From Gammaproteobacteria bacterium HGW-Gammaproteobacteria-1 (GTDB lineage: Bacteria; Pseudomonadota; Gammaproteobacteria; Thiohalomonadales; Thiohalomonadaceae), in assembly GCA_002840095.1 (NCBI GenBank), contig PGZL01000005.1:62001-126000 (forward strand): a stretch of DNA of 64,000 nucleotides, given 5' to 3'. Shown piece by piece: positions 53,101 to 62,087 of this stretch. Made by a program: the position numbers and the translations under genes. Position 1 is the stretch's first letter; each line of letters starts with the position of its first letter. The notes beneath the pieces are model-generated. The model had not been told where the DNA came from, did not search any database, and saw only the letters and a list, made by a program, of their open reading frames with translations.

Positions 53101-55329
53101 GTACTCCATCGGATCGTAGTGCCAGCTCCAGCCGCTGCTGTCGCTGTAGGTCCAATAGTAGTTGCGGTCTTCCTGTATCAGCACGTACTGGTAGCTGCCG
53201 GACTGCGGCTGGCCCTGGCTGTCGGTCAACACCAGCTTGAAGCCGGCACGGCTGTTGTTGTCGGCCTGCTTGCTGAACTGCGGCTCGATGCCGACCAGCT
53301 GCTTCTGGGTGATGCGCGTGGCGCTGAAGCTGCGGGTGACCGGGCGGCCGCCGCTCTCGTAGAGGCTGGCGGTGGAGGTGAGGGCCAGCGGCGAGGCCAC
53401 GCCCTTCCAGTTGCCGAGGTCGATGCTCCATTCGCCGGCGCCGTCGCCGTCCAGATTGATGGCGGGCAGCGTTACGCGCGGCGTGGGAATCTCTTCGCCG
53501 TCGACGCCGAAGCTGTAGCTCTTCCACTGCTCGAACGGATGCCGGTCCAGCTCGGCCAGCAGGTTGCCGTCGACCCGATTGCCGGAGGCCGGCGCGCCGT
53601 ACAGGTATTTGCCGCTGAGCGGAATGGTCAGGGTATTCGCGTCGTGGAACAGGCGGCGGCGCAGCGGGTCTCCGTCGTAGAGGGATATCTCCATGCGCTC
53701 GGGCATGAATTCCTCGACGGCGAATTTGTACTCGCTCAGCACCTCGTTGTTGCCGGGATTGCTGTAGATCAGTTTCCACTCGCCCGGTTTGGCCGTGTCG
53801 GTCATTTGGTGGGTGAAGTGGTAGGTACCGCTGTCGTCGCGGTTCAGTGTGGCGTTGGCTGCCTGACTGCCGGTGGCGTCGTAGAGGCTGGCGCGCACCG
53901 GCATCCCGCGCAGCGGACGGCCGTCGTGGTCGCGCAGGATGGCGTAGGTTTCGATCAGCTCGCCCGGCCGGTACAGGTCGCGCGGTCCCCAGGCGAACAG
54001 CTGCATCTCCTGAAAACGCGCAATGGCATTGCTGATGCCGGAAAGGTCGAGCGGCTGGTCCAGGCGCAGTACCGTATAGTCGCTGCCGCTGCGCGCGATC
54101 AGGGTGCTGGTCTCTTCGAACCAGTTGCTGAAGGACGCGATGCCGTCCTTGCCGGTGGTCTGGCTCGCCTTCAGGTCATTGCCCTTGAACAGCGATATCT
54201 CCACCCCTGTCAGCGCCTTGCCCGAAGTGACCGAGTTGCTGAAAACATGCATACCCTTCACCGTGCGTCGCACCTGGATGCCGATATCGCTGACGGTGAA
54301 GAAGTTGGTTTCGTAGTCGTAGGTGTACTTGCCGGGGACGCGCAGCACGGCCAGGTAGGCACCGCTCCCGGCCAGTGCCGGAATGTTGCTCAGGTCGAGA
54401 TTGGTGGTGGTGCGCTGGTTGCGCCGATGCTTGATCGGGAAACGGGCACTGAACGCCAGCGGATGCTTCTCGGAGAAGGCGTTCATGCGGTAGTAGTTGT
54501 TGCGCTGGCTGCCGCTGAACTGGCTCCAGGCCGGGATTTCGTCGGGGGCGATGTGGAAGAAGTCCAGATCCACCTCGTCCACGTTGAGGGTGGTGACCGG
54601 CAGGGCGCGCTTCATCTTGGTGCTCATCACTTCGCCACCACCGGCAAACGAGGCGCTCGGCTCGCTGCGGCGGCTGGTAATGGTGAATTCACGGTTGCCG
54701 GAATGGCTGCGGCCGTTGATTGCCTTCAGGCCCGGCTTGACCTTGACGGTGTACTTGGTCGAGGGCTCGATGAAGGGATAGATGGCGAGGAAGCCGTCAT
54801 CGTTGATCAGCCAGTTGTTGGCCGGCAGCGTAGTGGTTTCGGTGCTGATCTCCAGATGGCGGCGGAAGTCGGCATTGCGATCGACCGGGACATTGAAACG
54901 GATGACGACCGAGGCGGCATTGTCGTAGCTCTGCTCAAGGGCGGAGGTGACCTCCACGTCCTTGCCGGCGTAGATGACCTGTTGATACAGGCCGTTCAGC
55001 TCGTCGATGCGTTTGTTGTAGCTGTCGGTCAGACACTTGTTGTCGTTGCAGCGATCGCGCGTCTGGATCCAGACCCACTGGAGGCTCTTCACCTTTTCCG
55101 CGTCCTGGCCGGACATCCCGGCGATGACGTCGTTGTAGAGGCTGCCCAGTTTGCCGTCGAGTTCGGAGAGCGTCTGGTCGCCGCAAATGGTTTTTTCGAT
55201 GGCGGAAGCGGCCTTGCCGCAATCGAAGCTGGCGGCCCGCAGGACGGGACTTGCAAGCAACAGCAGGGTGGACAGCAGCAACGCGGCCGTGCGCTGGATG
55301 AACAGGAGGCGGGTCGAGGCAGGAGTCAT
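50194..55329 (-). CDS. yfhM: Bacterial alpha-2-macroglobulin with an N-terminal LprI-type lysozyme-inhibitor domain
   Basis: This 1711-aa protease trap begins with a signal peptide (RTAALLLSTLLLLASPVLRA). Residues ~34-115 match the LprI/DUF1311 fold with four Cys (C37, C49, C94, C99) and QWVWIQTRDRC. Macroglobulin-like MG domains follow, then the thioester motif CTEQ at 1237-1240 (YPYGCTEQSTSSG) and a helical TED domain. E. coli YfhM is a lipoprotein; here no lipobox is present, so the protein should be soluble in the periplasm. AAAGGGA lies before the ATG. It is 3 nt upstream of pbpC on the same strand. Confidence 0.92.
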   Translation of the reverse strand: MTPASTRLLFIQRTAALLLSTLLLLASPVLRAASFDCGKAASAIEKTICGDQTLSELDGKLGSLYNDVIAGMSGQDAEKVKSLQWVWIQTRDRCNDNKCLTDSYNKRIDELNGLYQQVIYAGKDVEVTSALEQSYDNAASVVIRFNVPVDRNADFRRHLEISTETTTLPANNWLINDDGFLAIYPFIEPSTKYTVKVKPGLKAINGRSHSGNREFTITSRRSEPSASFAGGGEVMSTKMKRALPVTTLNVDEVDLDFFHIAPDEIPAWSQFSGSQRNNYYRMNAFSEKHPLAFSARFPIKHRRNQRTTTNLDLSNIPALAGSGAYLAVLRVPGKYTYDYETNFFTVSDIGIQVRRTVKGMHVFSNSVTSGKALTGVEISLFKGNDLKASQTTGKDGIASFSNWFEETSTLIARSGSDYTVLRLDQPLDLSGISNAIARFQEMQLFAWGPRDLYRPGELIETYAILRDHDGRPLRGMPVRASLYDATGSQAANATLNRDDSGTYHFTHQMTDTAKPGEWKLIYSNPGNNEVLSEYKFAVEEFMPERMEISLYDGDPLRRRLFHDANTLTIPLSGKYLYGAPASGNRVDGNLLAELDRHPFEQWKSYSFGVDGEEIPTPRVTLPAINLDGDGAGEWSIDLGNWKGVASPLALTSTASLYESGGRPVTRSFSATRITQKQLVGIEPQFSKQADNNSRAGFKLVLTDSQGQPQSGSYQYVLIQEDRNYYWTYSDSSGWSWHYDPMEYESFSGKLKFSADKPVSIAVPVKWGNYRLEVRDGSNQIVSSYRFRTRWYWWGNSADGNALKPDQVNLGFREDSYQAGDTAHLLLSPATAGLATITVENNDTVLWVSQRSVAAEKTVIDIPVNSDWSRHDIYVTATILSPGDMKHSVAPKRAFGFVNLPLRRSDAGFDVSIEVPEKIAPEQKVAAVVRLTGGNGTIPDNTYVTLAAVDVGVLNITRYKTPDPVAYLFSPRRYEANLYDVYGQIIENAGFNYSQYRFGGDFAESEAELSRGGDKPKNDVRIVSLQSAPVRVGKDGRATVTMDIPQFNGKLRWMAIAWSDQTFGSAEANTTVADKLVTQLSKPRFLAVDDKSELTLDLSNMSGAPQQLSVAMSSGGALAAQVWDEQVALDDGKKQTLRFPITAAAVGDGLIELTVSNNRQGNEAIALQRNWTLGVRYAYPAVTRKEMTVINPGEAWRPTVDIADLAQASVQGQLILSNQPPIDVNSQFRHLLHYPYGCTEQSTSSGYPWVLVDLDAAQRMDLLPLIRSEFKTDYTEAFRKEQIEKAVKRLLPRQNSSGGFTLWDGNGDELSWLTVYVADFLTDAKMTGAEVDGDAVNKALNRLGEYLREQAPIAQRWSSDAKVYNFASRAYAAYVLAKVNRTNLSDLRRLYDAVDGKFDDSPLPWAQLGFALDKQGDATRAKAAYDKARQLKFAERYVGYYDSNLRDLSLTYAILASRGEARADMLLQLFDLTRQRPWLSTQERNALFKAALASKTAGGEKLLALIETKKNRQSIAQEKPFKTILGFDQLDSIQSISANENTVYASLEIIGNQAGVPAPSGDGFTIRRDYFDIDGKPLDLKSLKGGELVVVRLVVTASKYTPDGLVVDLLPAGLELENQNLANASVDLSKVAVDGQQLADWRDKAEVVHVEYRDDRFVAALAVEEYGSRDLFYLARAVTPGEYRVPPPYVEDMYRPYHHAVGATVETLRISK

Positions 55330-55530
55330 CGTTAAATCCCTTTATTGTTATTACGGGCTTCCGGGCCGCAGGGCTCTGGACCGGCAGATCCTACCAGCTT
55401 ATGGAATCAGAAAGACAACCGCGTGCCGGCCGAATTCCTGAGTGAATTATTTGCAGCACCGGGCGCAGAGGCTGCGGCAAGGGGCGGGGACTTTCCTCCC
55501 TCGCGCCGGCTGGCGTCCGCAGGAATGGGA

Positions 55531-55563
55531 AAATAAAAACGGCGCCCCTTGCGGGGGCGCCGT
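55531..55563 (-). terminator. Intrinsic terminator downstream of rhlE
   Basis: A 10-bp GC stem (ACGGCGCCCC at 55539-55548, GGGGCGCCGT at 55554-55563) with a 5-nt loop is followed on the minus strand by TTTTTATTTT (complement of about 55531-55539). It lies ~50 nt past the rhlE stop. The rest of the 55330-55613 gap holds no gene I can support; it must contain the yfhM promoter. Confidence 0.85.
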
Positions 55564-55613
55564 CGTGTTGCTTCATCCTGGCCTGCAAACCAGGAGGGGG
55601 CGTACAGAACGTC

Positions 55614-56939
55614 CTACTGATGCCGCCCGCCCGAGCGATGCTGCGACGGTTGTTTGTTGCCGCCCTGACCGCCGCTGCGGCCCGCCGGCTTCTGCGCCGG
55701 ACGGTTGCCGCCCGGACGCTGGCCGCCACGACCACCGCCGCCACCGCCCGGACGCGGCCCGCGGCCGTTTTGGATCGGCTCGGGCTTGGCGTTCAGGTCC
55801 GGCTCGAAGCCGGGCACGATCTCCTTGGGCAGTTCGCGCTTGATCAGGCGTTCGATGCCCTTGAGCAGCTGGTGTTCGTCGACGCACACCAGCGACACCG
55901 CCTCGCCCTCGGAACCGGCGCGGCCGGTGCGGCCGATGCGGTGCACGTAGTCTTCCGACACGTTGGGCAGTTCGAAGTTGACCACATGGGGCAGCTCGCT
56001 GATGTCGATGCCGCGGGCGGCGATGTCGGTGGCGACCAGCACCTGCAGGCTGCCTTTCTTGAACTCGGCCAGGGCATGGGTACGTGCCGACTGGCTCTTG
56101 TTGCCGTGGATGGCGAGGGCGGAGATGCCGCCCTTGTCCAACTGCTCGGCCAGGCGATTGGCGCCATGCTTGGTACGGGTGAACACCAGCACCTGGCGCC
56201 AGTTGTGTTCGCTGATCAGATGGGCCAGCAGTTCGCGCTTCTTTTCACGGTCCACCAGGTAAACCTTCTGCGCCACGGTGTCGGCGGTGGCGTTGCGGCG
56301 CGCCACTTCGATCAACGCCGGCTTATTGAGCAGGCCGTCGGCCAGGCCCTTGATTTCGTCGGAGAAGGTGGCGGAGAACAGCAGGTTCTGGCGCTGCTTG
56401 GGCAACAGGGCGAGGATGCGCTTGATGTCGCGGATGAAGCCCATGTCCAGCATGCGGTCGGCCTCGTCCAGCACCAGGATCTCCACGTGGGACAGGTCGA
56501 CGGTGCGCTGCTGCACGTGGTCGAGCAGGCGGCCGGGAGTGGCGACCAGGATGTCGATGCGCTTCTTCAGCTTGTCGATCTGCGGATTGATGCCGACGCC
56601 GCCGAACATCACCATCGAGGTCAGCTTCTGGTATTTGCCGTAGTGGCGCACGCTTTCCTCCACCTGGGCCGCCAGTTCGCGGGTCGGGGTGAGGATCAGG
56701 GCGCGCACCGGCGGGAAGCCGCGCGGCTGGCTCTTGGCCGGGGTGTCGGTTAGGCGCTGCAGGATCGGCAGCACGAAGCCGGCGGTCTTGCCGGTGCCGG
56801 TCTGGGCGCCGGCCAGCAGGTCGCCGCCGGAGAGCACGGCGGGGATCGCCTGCTTCTGAATGGGGGTGGCTTCGGTGTAGCCGCGCTCGGTGACGGCACG
56901 GAGGATCGTTTCGGACAGGCCGAGGGTGGTAAAGGACAT
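55614..56939 (-). CDS. rhlE: DEAD-box ATP-dependent RNA helicase RhlE
   Basis: The 441-aa protein begins [16 protein letters not shown], the RhlE pattern. It has the Q motif (TPIQKQAIP), motif I AQTGTGKT with K51, [12 protein letters not shown] box in [16 protein letters not shown] in FSATFS, and motifs V and VI ([21 protein letters not shown]). The C-terminal ~60 residues are Gly/Arg/Gln-rich RNA-binding tail. SD GGAG precedes the ATG. The upstream region has a GTAGACTG/CAGTCTAC pair (57038-57045, 57066-57073) that could form a 5' UTR stem. Confidence 0.93.
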   Translation of the reverse strand: MSFTTLGLSETILRAVTERGYTEATPIQKQAIPAVLSGGDLLAGAQTGTGKTAGFVLPILQRLTDTPAKSQPRGFPPVRALILTPTRELAAQVEESVRHYGKYQKLTSMVMFGGVGINPQIDKLKKRIDILVATPGRLLDHVQQRTVDLSHVEILVLDEADRMLDMGFIRDIKRILALLPKQRQNLLFSATFSDEIKGLADGLLNKPALIEVARRNATADTVAQKVYLVDREKKRELLAHLISEHNWRQVLVFTRTKHGANRLAEQLDKGGISALAIHGNKSQSARTHALAEFKKGSLQVLVATDIAARGIDISELPHVVNFELPNVSEDYVHRIGRTGRAGSEGEAVSLVCVDEHQLLKGIERLIKRELPKEIVPGFEPDLNAKPEPIQNGRGPRPGGGGGGRGGQRPGGNRPAQKPAGRSGGQGGNKQPSQHRSGGRHQ

Positions 56940-57164
56940 TGCAACTCCAAAGGGTAAACATCGGCCTGTCGCCGCCGTGGAAGGGGGGCGCCAGTCATAG
57001 GCGGACGGATTACGGGAAACCGGGAAGGCCGCGGTGCGTAGACTGGAAAGAACACCGCAGGCGCGCAGTCTACCAGATAGTGTCCATAAGGTTACATGAA
57101 TCAGTAAATATCTGTGTGTGATGGCGTATTTGACAACACCCAGCCTTGGGGCCACCATTGCCAC

Positions 57165-57452
57165 ATGCGTGCCGAGCTCATTACCCGCTTCAAGGACGTG
57201 GCGCCCGACGGCGAGGTGATTGAAATGGTGATTTGGCGGATACCAAGACCTGCACCGCCCTGCGCACACGACTTTAAATATCGTCTGGTTTTGGTCGTAC
57301 AGGGGGAGCGGATCATCGGTTTCGACAATGAACGCGGCAAGGGCGATCACTGCCATCTCGACGGAGCAGAGCGGCCTTATGCGTTTGTCGACATAGATAC
57401 GCTGGTAGAGGACTTTATTGCGGAGGTGGAACGATGGCGAAACGCACGCTGA
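57165..57452 (+). CDS. tumE: TumE family toxin (DUF6516-like)
   Basis: The 95-aa protein contains the conserved blocks I know from TumE-type toxins: [13 protein letters not shown] at 19-31, [10 protein letters not shown] at 38-47, FDNE at 53-56, GKGDHCH at 58-64 and RPYAFVD followed by LVEDF. The biochemical target is not clear to me. It overlaps the downstream HTH gene by 19 bp, toxin first. The start at ATG 57165 lacks a strong SD; an in-frame ATG at 57114 would add 17 unconserved residues. The sequence just upstream is more AT-rich than its neighbours, suggesting transfer. Confidence 0.75.
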   Translation: MRAELITRFKDVAPDGEVIEMVIWRIPRPAPPCAHDFKYRLVLVVQGERIIGFDNERGKGDHCHLDGAERPYAFVDIDTLVEDFIAEVERWRNAR

Positions 57453-57790
57453 CTATTACCGTTCAACCGGACTGGCGGGGTGCCTTGCGCACGGCTGCGC
57501 GTGGGGCAAAAGCGGATACCTATCAGGGTGAGACGCTGAATTTCGAGACGGCAGAAGCCTTTTTTGGCCGACTCACCGCCCGCCGCTGGACACTGGTGCA
57601 TATCTTGATTGGTGCCGGCGAAGTGCCGGTGCGCGAACTGGCCCGGCGGGTCGCTCGTGATATCAAGCGCGTTCATGAGGATGTGGAAGCCCTGGCCGAA
57701 CTGGGGCTGGTTGAGCGTACGGACAGCGGTGGTGTGCTGTGTCCCTACACGGATATCCATGTCGATATGCACTTGCGCGAGGTGGTTTGA
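57434..57790 (+). CDS. tumA: TumA-like antitoxin, winged-helix DNA-binding protein
   Basis: The 118-aa protein has an N-terminal strand region ([13 protein letters not shown], then [18 protein letters not shown]) and a winged helix-turn-helix around 48-100 ([20 protein letters not shown] and [13 protein letters not shown]). This layout matches the HTH partner encoded next to TumE-type toxins. It likely binds the toxin and represses the pair. GGAGG lies 10 nt before the ATG inside tumE. The stop is 8 nt before the ispF ATG. Confidence 0.72.
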   Translation: MAKRTLTITVQPDWRGALRTAARGAKADTYQGETLNFETAEAFFGRLTARRWTLVHILIGAGEVPVRELARRVARDIKRVHEDVEALAELGLVERTDSGGVLCPYTDIHVDMHLREVV

Positions 57791-57798
57791 ACAACATT

Positions 57799-58281
57799 AT
57801 GACGACTCTGCGTATCGGCCACGGCTACGACGTCCATGCCTTTACCGAGGGCGATCACCTCGTGCTCGGCGGTGTGCGCATTCCCCACGGCAAGGCATTC
57901 AAGGCGCACTCCGACGGCGACGTGCTGATCCATGCCCTGTGCGATGCACTGCTGGGCGCAGCGGCGCTGGGCGATATCGGCCGCCATTTCCCCGACAGCG
58001 ATGCGCAGTACAAGGGCATCGACAGCCGCAGGCTGCTGCGTCATGTGGTGGCGCTGCTGGGTGAGCACGGCTGGCGCGTCGGCAACGTGGACGGCACCCT
58101 CATCGCCCAGGCACCGAAGATGGCGCCGCACATCGAGGCCATGCGCGCCAACCTGGCGCAGGACCTGGAGGTGGACGTCGGCCAGGTCAACGTCAAGGCC
58201 ACCACCACCGAGCACCTGGGCTTCGCCGGGCGCGAGGAGGGCATTGCCGCCCACGCTGTGGTGCTGCTGGAGCAGGTGTAA
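57799..58281 (+). CDS. ispF: 2-C-methyl-D-erythritol 2,4-cyclodiphosphate synthase
   Basis: MEP pathway step 5. The 160-aa trimeric enzyme has zinc ligands D11, H13 and H45 ([22 protein letters not shown]), [12 protein letters not shown], and [19 protein letters not shown]. It is separated from ispD by the accessory block and starts 8 nt after the antitoxin gene; the only SD-like sequence, GAGGTGG, is 13 nt away. It may depend on reinitiation after tumA. Confidence 0.96.
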   Translation: MTTLRIGHGYDVHAFTEGDHLVLGGVRIPHGKAFKAHSDGDVLIHALCDALLGAAALGDIGRHFPDSDAQYKGIDSRRLLRHVVALLGEHGWRVGNVDGTLIAQAPKMAPHIEAMRANLAQDLEVDVGQVNVKATTTEHLGFAGREEGIAAHAVVLLEQV

Positions 58282-58312
58282 GCAATCCGAAAACCATAAC
58301 GCTTCTGTTTCA

Positions 58313-58342
58313 TTCTACGCGCCTCTGCGTCTCTGCGACGGG
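58313..58342. repeat. Single CGCAGAG-family arm between ispF and truD
   Basis: A lone right arm (GCGCCTCTGCGTCTCTGCG) of the family seen at 31280, 32635 and 44508. No left arm is visible, so it is a half element or remnant. Confidence 0.6.
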
Positions 58343-58385
58343 GCTTCTTGTCTTTCGCATTCTTGAGCGATATACGAATTCCACC

Positions 58386-59432
58386 ATGACGACCTCGACG
58401 ATTGAACTGCCGCACTGGGCCTACGCCTATGGCGAGCCAGCCGTGCGCGGCGTGCTGCGCAGCACGCCGGAGGATTTTGTCGTCGACGAGGAGCTGGGCT
58501 ACGAGCCGGACGGCCGCGGCGATCACGTCCTGCTGCACGTGCGCAAGCGGGAGACCAATACCGAGTGGCTGGCGCGCGAGCTGGCGGCCTACGCCGGGCT
58601 CAGGCCGGTGGACGTGGGGTTTGCGGGGCTCAAGGATCGGCACGCCGTGACCACCCAGTGGTTCAGCCTGCACCTGCGCGGCGCCGAGCCGGACTGGGCC
58701 AGCTTTCCCTGCGCGGAAGCGCAAATCCTCGACGTGCGGCGCCATCGCCGCAAGCTGCAGCGGGGCGAGCTGCGCGGCAACCGCTTCCGCCTGGTGGTGC
58801 GGCAACTGGAGGGCGATATCGCCGCACTCGATGCGCACCTGCATCGGGTGAAAGAGGAGGGCGTGCCCAACTACTTCGGCGCCCAGCGCTTCGGCATCGA
58901 CGGCGGCAACCTGGCCGAGGCGGAGGCCTTGCTCGCCGGGCGCAGCGAGGTGCGGGATCGGCACAAGCGCGGGCTGTATATCTCGGCGGCGCGCTCGCTG
59001 CTGTTCAATACGGTGCTGTCGGCACGGGTGGCGGCGGGCAACTGGCAGACACCGCTGGCGGGGGAGGTGGTGTTGCTCGGTGCGACGCAGAGCCTGGTCA
59101 CCTGTGACGAACCGACGCCGGCCATCGTCGAGCGGATCGCCCGCGGCGAATTGCAGCTCACCGGCCCGCTGTGGGGCCGCGGCCGGCCGCTCAGCAGCGG
59201 CGCCGTGCTGAACCTGGAAGAGGCCGCGCTGGCCGATTTTGCAGCGTGGCGGCTGGGGCTGGAACAGGTGGGGCTGCAACAGGAACGGCGTGCACTGCGT
59301 CTGCAGCCGCAGGAACTGGAATGGACGCTGGATGAACAGGCCGCGACGCTGATGCTGTCTTTCTACCTGCCGGCCGGCGCCTACGCCACCACCGTGCTGC
59401 GCGAGCTGGTGATGGCGGCGGACGCCGGCTGA
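58386..59432 (+). CDS. truD: tRNA pseudouridine(13) synthase TruD
   Basis: The 348-aa protein carries catalytic D84 in the family motif GFAGLKDRHAVTTQ, the N-terminal STPEDFVVDEELGYEP and the TruD insertion domain. Blocks RRHRRKLQRGELRGNRF and VPNYFGAQRFG are also typical. It normally lies between ispF and surE; here a chemoreceptor and a Smr protein are inserted before surE. Confidence 0.95.
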   Translation: MTTSTIELPHWAYAYGEPAVRGVLRSTPEDFVVDEELGYEPDGRGDHVLLHVRKRETNTEWLARELAAYAGLRPVDVGFAGLKDRHAVTTQWFSLHLRGAEPDWASFPCAEAQILDVRRHRRKLQRGELRGNRFRLVVRQLEGDIAALDAHLHRVKEEGVPNYFGAQRFGIDGGNLAEAEALLAGRSEVRDRHKRGLYISAARSLLFNTVLSARVAAGNWQTPLAGEVVLLGATQSLVTCDEPTPAIVERIARGELQLTGPLWGRGRPLSSGAVLNLEEAALADFAAWRLGLEQVGLQQERRALRLQPQELEWTLDEQAATLMLSFYLPAGAYATTVLRELVMAADAG

Positions 59433-59465
59433 ACAGCGGCTCCGAATGGGGGTGGCCCGTGTTAT

Positions 59466-59529
59466 GTGGGGCGGGCTTCAGCCCGACCGCTGCGGGCCAA
59501 TGCCGATGTCGGGATGAAGCCCGCCCCAC
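59466..59529. repeat. 22-bp inverted repeat of the GGGCGGGCTTCAGCCC type
   Basis: The arms at 59466-59487 and 59508-59529 match at 21 of 22 positions; each arm itself contains a GGGCTTCA/TGAAGCCC palindromic core. It is a widespread intergenic motif type. Confidence 0.8.
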
Positions 59530-59613
59530 AAAGCCGCCCCCTGTCTTGTCCCTGACGGCATTCCGGAACTGTAGTTTTGTTGCGCGGAATCCGGGACAAG
59601 ATAAGTCCTTGTA

Positions 59614-59690
59614 CTCTCGCCAAGACGCCAAGCACGCCAAGAAAACATGGCAATGGACTGCCTTGGCGAGCTTGGCGTCCTTGGCGAGAG
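59614..59690. repeat. CGCCAAGA-word inverted element
   Basis: The left arm (59614-59641) is CTCTCGCCAAGACGCCAAG and on, and the right arm (59662-59690) is its complement with one extra base. Each has three 8-9 nt CGCCAAG words. A related imperfect element is upstream of rnhB at 34922-35047. Confidence 0.85.
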
Positions 59691-59778
59691 AATATTGGTC
59701 TACCAATTCCGTGTGCGGGCTCCGCGGAAGTCATTCGCTCAATGGCCGCTTAAGTTCCACACGGCGTGAAACAGCACG

Positions 59779-61407
59779 CTAGCCGATGGTGAAGCGGCCG
59801 GTGAGCTGTTGCAGCGTCTTCGCCAGGTCGCTGAGGTCGTGACTGGCGGCGGTGATGCGCTGGGCACCACTGGCGGACTCTTCCGCCACCTGGCTGATCT
59901 TCACGATGTTGCGGTTGATCTCCTCGGCCACCGCGCCCTGTTCCTCGGCGGCGCTGGCGATCTGGCTGTTCATGTCGCTGATGCGGGTGACCGCCTCGGT
60001 GATCGTCTTCAGCGCGGTGCCGGCCCGGGCCGCCTGCTGCACGGTTTCCTGGGCATGGCTGCGGTTCTGCGCCATGGCCTGCACCGCATCATGGGTACCC
60101 TTCTGCAGGCGCTCGATCATCGACTGGATTTCCTGGGTCGACTGCTGGGTGCGTGAGGCCAGGGTACGCACTTCGTCGGCGACGACGGCAAAGCCGCGGC
60201 CCTGCTCGCCGGCGCGGGCCGCCTCGATGGCGGCGTTGAGGGCCAGCAGGTTGGTCTGCTCGGCGATGCCGCGAATCACGTCCAGCACGCTGCTGATGTT
60301 TTCGCTGTCGCTCTCCAGCGTGTTGATGGCTTCAGCGGTGCGCTCGATTTCGGTGGCAAGCTTGTCGATGTCCTGGATGGTGGACGTCACGATCTGATGC
60401 CCGTCACGCGATTCTTCATCCGCCTTGTGGGCGGCCTCGGCGGCGTGGGCGGCGCTGCGCGCCACTTCCGCCACAGTGGCGGTCATTTCGTTGATGGCCG
60501 TTGCCACCATGTCGGTTTCCCGCTGCTGGGTGGCGACGCCGTCGGTGGTGGCGGTGGACACGGCGGCCAGTTCGGCGGCCTCGCCGGCCAGGCTGGCGGC
60601 CGACTCGACCACCTGATGCAGGGCCAGCCCCAGCTCCTGCCGTATCTTTTCCGCGCTCTGCGCCACCTGCCCGATCTCATCCTGGCTGCCCACGGTCACC
60701 GGCTGCGTGAAATTGCCGTCTGCAATGAGCGCCAGCTGCTGCACCACGGTGTGCATCGGCTGCAGCACCATGCGGCGCACGCTCCACAGCAGGGCCAGGA
60801 ACGTCAGAAAGATGGCGCCACCCATCATGGCGAGTCCGCGGTTCATTGCCGCCCCTGCGTTCTGGTCGGTGACAGCCGAGGCCTCGCTTACCGCCGTCGC
60901 TATTTCAGCGGCGGCCTGATCCAGCAACTGGGTGGGTTCGCGGTCTATGCCCTTGACCGCCTTGTCGCCGATTTGGGTGATGTGGCCGCCGGACTTGTAC
61001 TCTTCCAGGCCGCGGCGGTAGGCCTCGCCCATGGTCTTGTGCGACGCCAGGAACTGCTGCAACAGCTGTTTCGCCCTGGGGTTGTCCAGGTGCTGCGCCA
61101 GCGCGCTGCCGTCCTTCTGGATGGCGGCCTCCACGGTCTGGAAACTACCCCAGTACTTGTCCAGCGACTTGGCGTCGGCGCCGCGGATGAGAGTGTTCTT
61201 CCATTCCTGTACCTGAATCTTGAACTGGGTCTGGAGGTGCAGGATCGCCCGTTCGTCGGCGACGGCGCCGCCGACCAGGTCATGGTAGCGGTCGATGCTG
61301 GATTGGGACTGCACGATGGAATAGAGGATGGCGGCGATGAGCAGCATGGTGCCGCTGCCGGTGATGGCAATGATTTTTCCGAGCAGACTGCGCGAGATGA
61401 TATGCAT
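59779..61407 (-). CDS. Methyl-accepting chemotaxis protein
   Basis: The 542-aa transducer has TM1 at ~10-30 ([18 protein letters not shown]), a ~150-residue helical periplasmic sensor domain, TM2 at ~193-213 and HAMP at ~214-268 ([20 protein letters not shown]). The cytoplasmic coiled coil has the signalling tip [20 protein letters not shown] and [15 protein letters not shown]. No C-terminal pentapeptide for CheR is present. The start at 61407 has AGGA 8 nt upstream. A weak sigma-28-like promoter lies upstream. Ligand unknown; no other chemotaxis genes are nearby. Confidence 0.92.
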   Translation of the reverse strand: MHIISRSLLGKIIAITGSGTMLLIAAILYSIVQSQSSIDRYHDLVGGAVADERAILHLQTQFKIQVQEWKNTLIRGADAKSLDKYWGSFQTVEAAIQKDGSALAQHLDNPRAKQLLQQFLASHKTMGEAYRRGLEEYKSGGHITQIGDKAVKGIDREPTQLLDQAAAEIATAVSEASAVTDQNAGAAMNRGLAMMGGAIFLTFLALLWSVRRMVLQPMHTVVQQLALIADGNFTQPVTVGSQDEIGQVAQSAEKIRQELGLALHQVVESAASLAGEAAELAAVSTATTDGVATQQRETDMVATAINEMTATVAEVARSAAHAAEAAHKADEESRDGHQIVTSTIQDIDKLATEIERTAEAINTLESDSENISSVLDVIRGIAEQTNLLALNAAIEAARAGEQGRGFAVVADEVRTLASRTQQSTQEIQSMIERLQKGTHDAVQAMAQNRSHAQETVQQAARAGTALKTITEAVTRISDMNSQIASAAEEQGAVAEEINRNIVKISQVAEESASGAQRITAASHDLSDLAKTLQQLTGRFTIG

Positions 61408-61480
61408 TTTTTTATCCTGTTTCCTTGTCCCGGGCGACCACGCATGCGGCCGCCCTCCCTGGGGACTTCGTTGCAAATTT

Positions 61481-61507
61481 ATGACGGCAGGATGTTATAT
61501 AAATTTG
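61481..61507 (-). promoter_or_regulatory. Weak sigma-28-like promoter for the chemoreceptor
   Basis: On the minus strand CAAATTTA (61507-61500), 11 nt, then GCCGTCAT (61488-61481) resembles the flagellar sigma factor consensus TAAAGTTT-N11-GCCGATAA at 5 of 8 positions in each box. Predicted 5' leader ~65 nt. The gene type supports it; the match alone does not. Confidence 0.3.
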
Positions 61508-61529
61508 GAGAAATAAGCATGTATCTTAT

Positions 61530-62087
61530 TCAGGTCGCAGCCGGGGTGCGTTTCAGGAGCACGTAAACGGCGCCGGTACCGCCATCCACCGGCCGCGCTG
61601 AACAAAAAGCCAGCACCTCGTCACGCTGCTGCAACCAGTGATTGACCTTGCCCTTGAGCACCGGCCGGCGTTGCACCGAACCGTTACCCTTGCCGTGGAT
61701 GATGCGCACGCAGCGCAGGTCGCGCTGACGGCAGGCGATGAGAAAGGCCGCCAGCTGCTCCCGGGCGGCAGCGGCGGTGAGGCCGTGCAGGTCCAGCTCG
61801 GCACCGATGCTGTACTGGCCCCGGCGCAACTTGCGCAGCACGCCGTGCTGCAGGCCGCTGCGGGCGAAAAACAGCTCCTCGCCCGTTTCCAGCAGTTCCG
61901 GGTATTCAGGGTCGGACAGCATGTCCTGTAGCACCTGACGCTCGTCCTCAAGCCGCTTCTGGGGCTGGGGGGGCGGCGGCGGCGGGGCCACGGGCAGGCG
62001 ATCGGAGGCGAGCGGGCGCACGTCCGCCACGGCGGACCGGAACAGGTCGCTGTCGTCGTCGCTCAGGGGGGAGGGTTTCTTGCGCAT
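61530..62087 (-). CDS. Smr-domain protein (SmrA/SmrB-like)
   Basis: The 185-aa protein has a short N-terminal segment ([19 protein letters not shown]), a poly-proline stretch near residue 35-45, the segment [18 protein letters not shown], and a C-terminal Smr domain with LDLHG and IIHGKGNGS. Smr domains have nuclease activity in several proteins; SmrB of E. coli cuts mRNA at collided ribosomes. The sequence shares features with both E. coli paralogues, so I leave the symbol open. ATG at 62087 lacks a clear SD. Confidence 0.88.
   Translation of the reverse strand: MRKKPSPLSDDDSDLFRSAVADVRPLASDRLPVAPPPPPPQPQKRLEDERQVLQDMLSDPEYPELLETGEELFFARSGLQHGVLRKLRRGQYSIGAELDLHGLTAAAAREQLAAFLIACRQRDLRCVRIIHGKGNGSVQRRPVLKGKVNHWLQQRDEVLAFCSARPVDGGTGAVYVLLKRTPAAT

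Larger units (their letters stand above)
59433..59778. other. 346-nt intergenic region with two inverted elements
   Basis: No gene is seen between the converging truD and chemoreceptor genes. Two inverted repeats (59466-59529 and 59614-59690) occupy most of it. No canonical terminator with a T tract was found. Confidence 0.7.

Noticed and set aside
51634-55335. 1233-codon open frame antisense to the macroglobulin gene
   Set aside because: Low-complexity shadow frame produced by codon bias; the minus-strand protein has a signal peptide, LprI domain and CTEQ thioester.
59461-59690. Possible insertion-sequence remnant between truD and the chemoreceptor
   Set aside because: No transposase fragment or target duplication is visible; the two inverted repeats are explained as palindromic intergenic elements.
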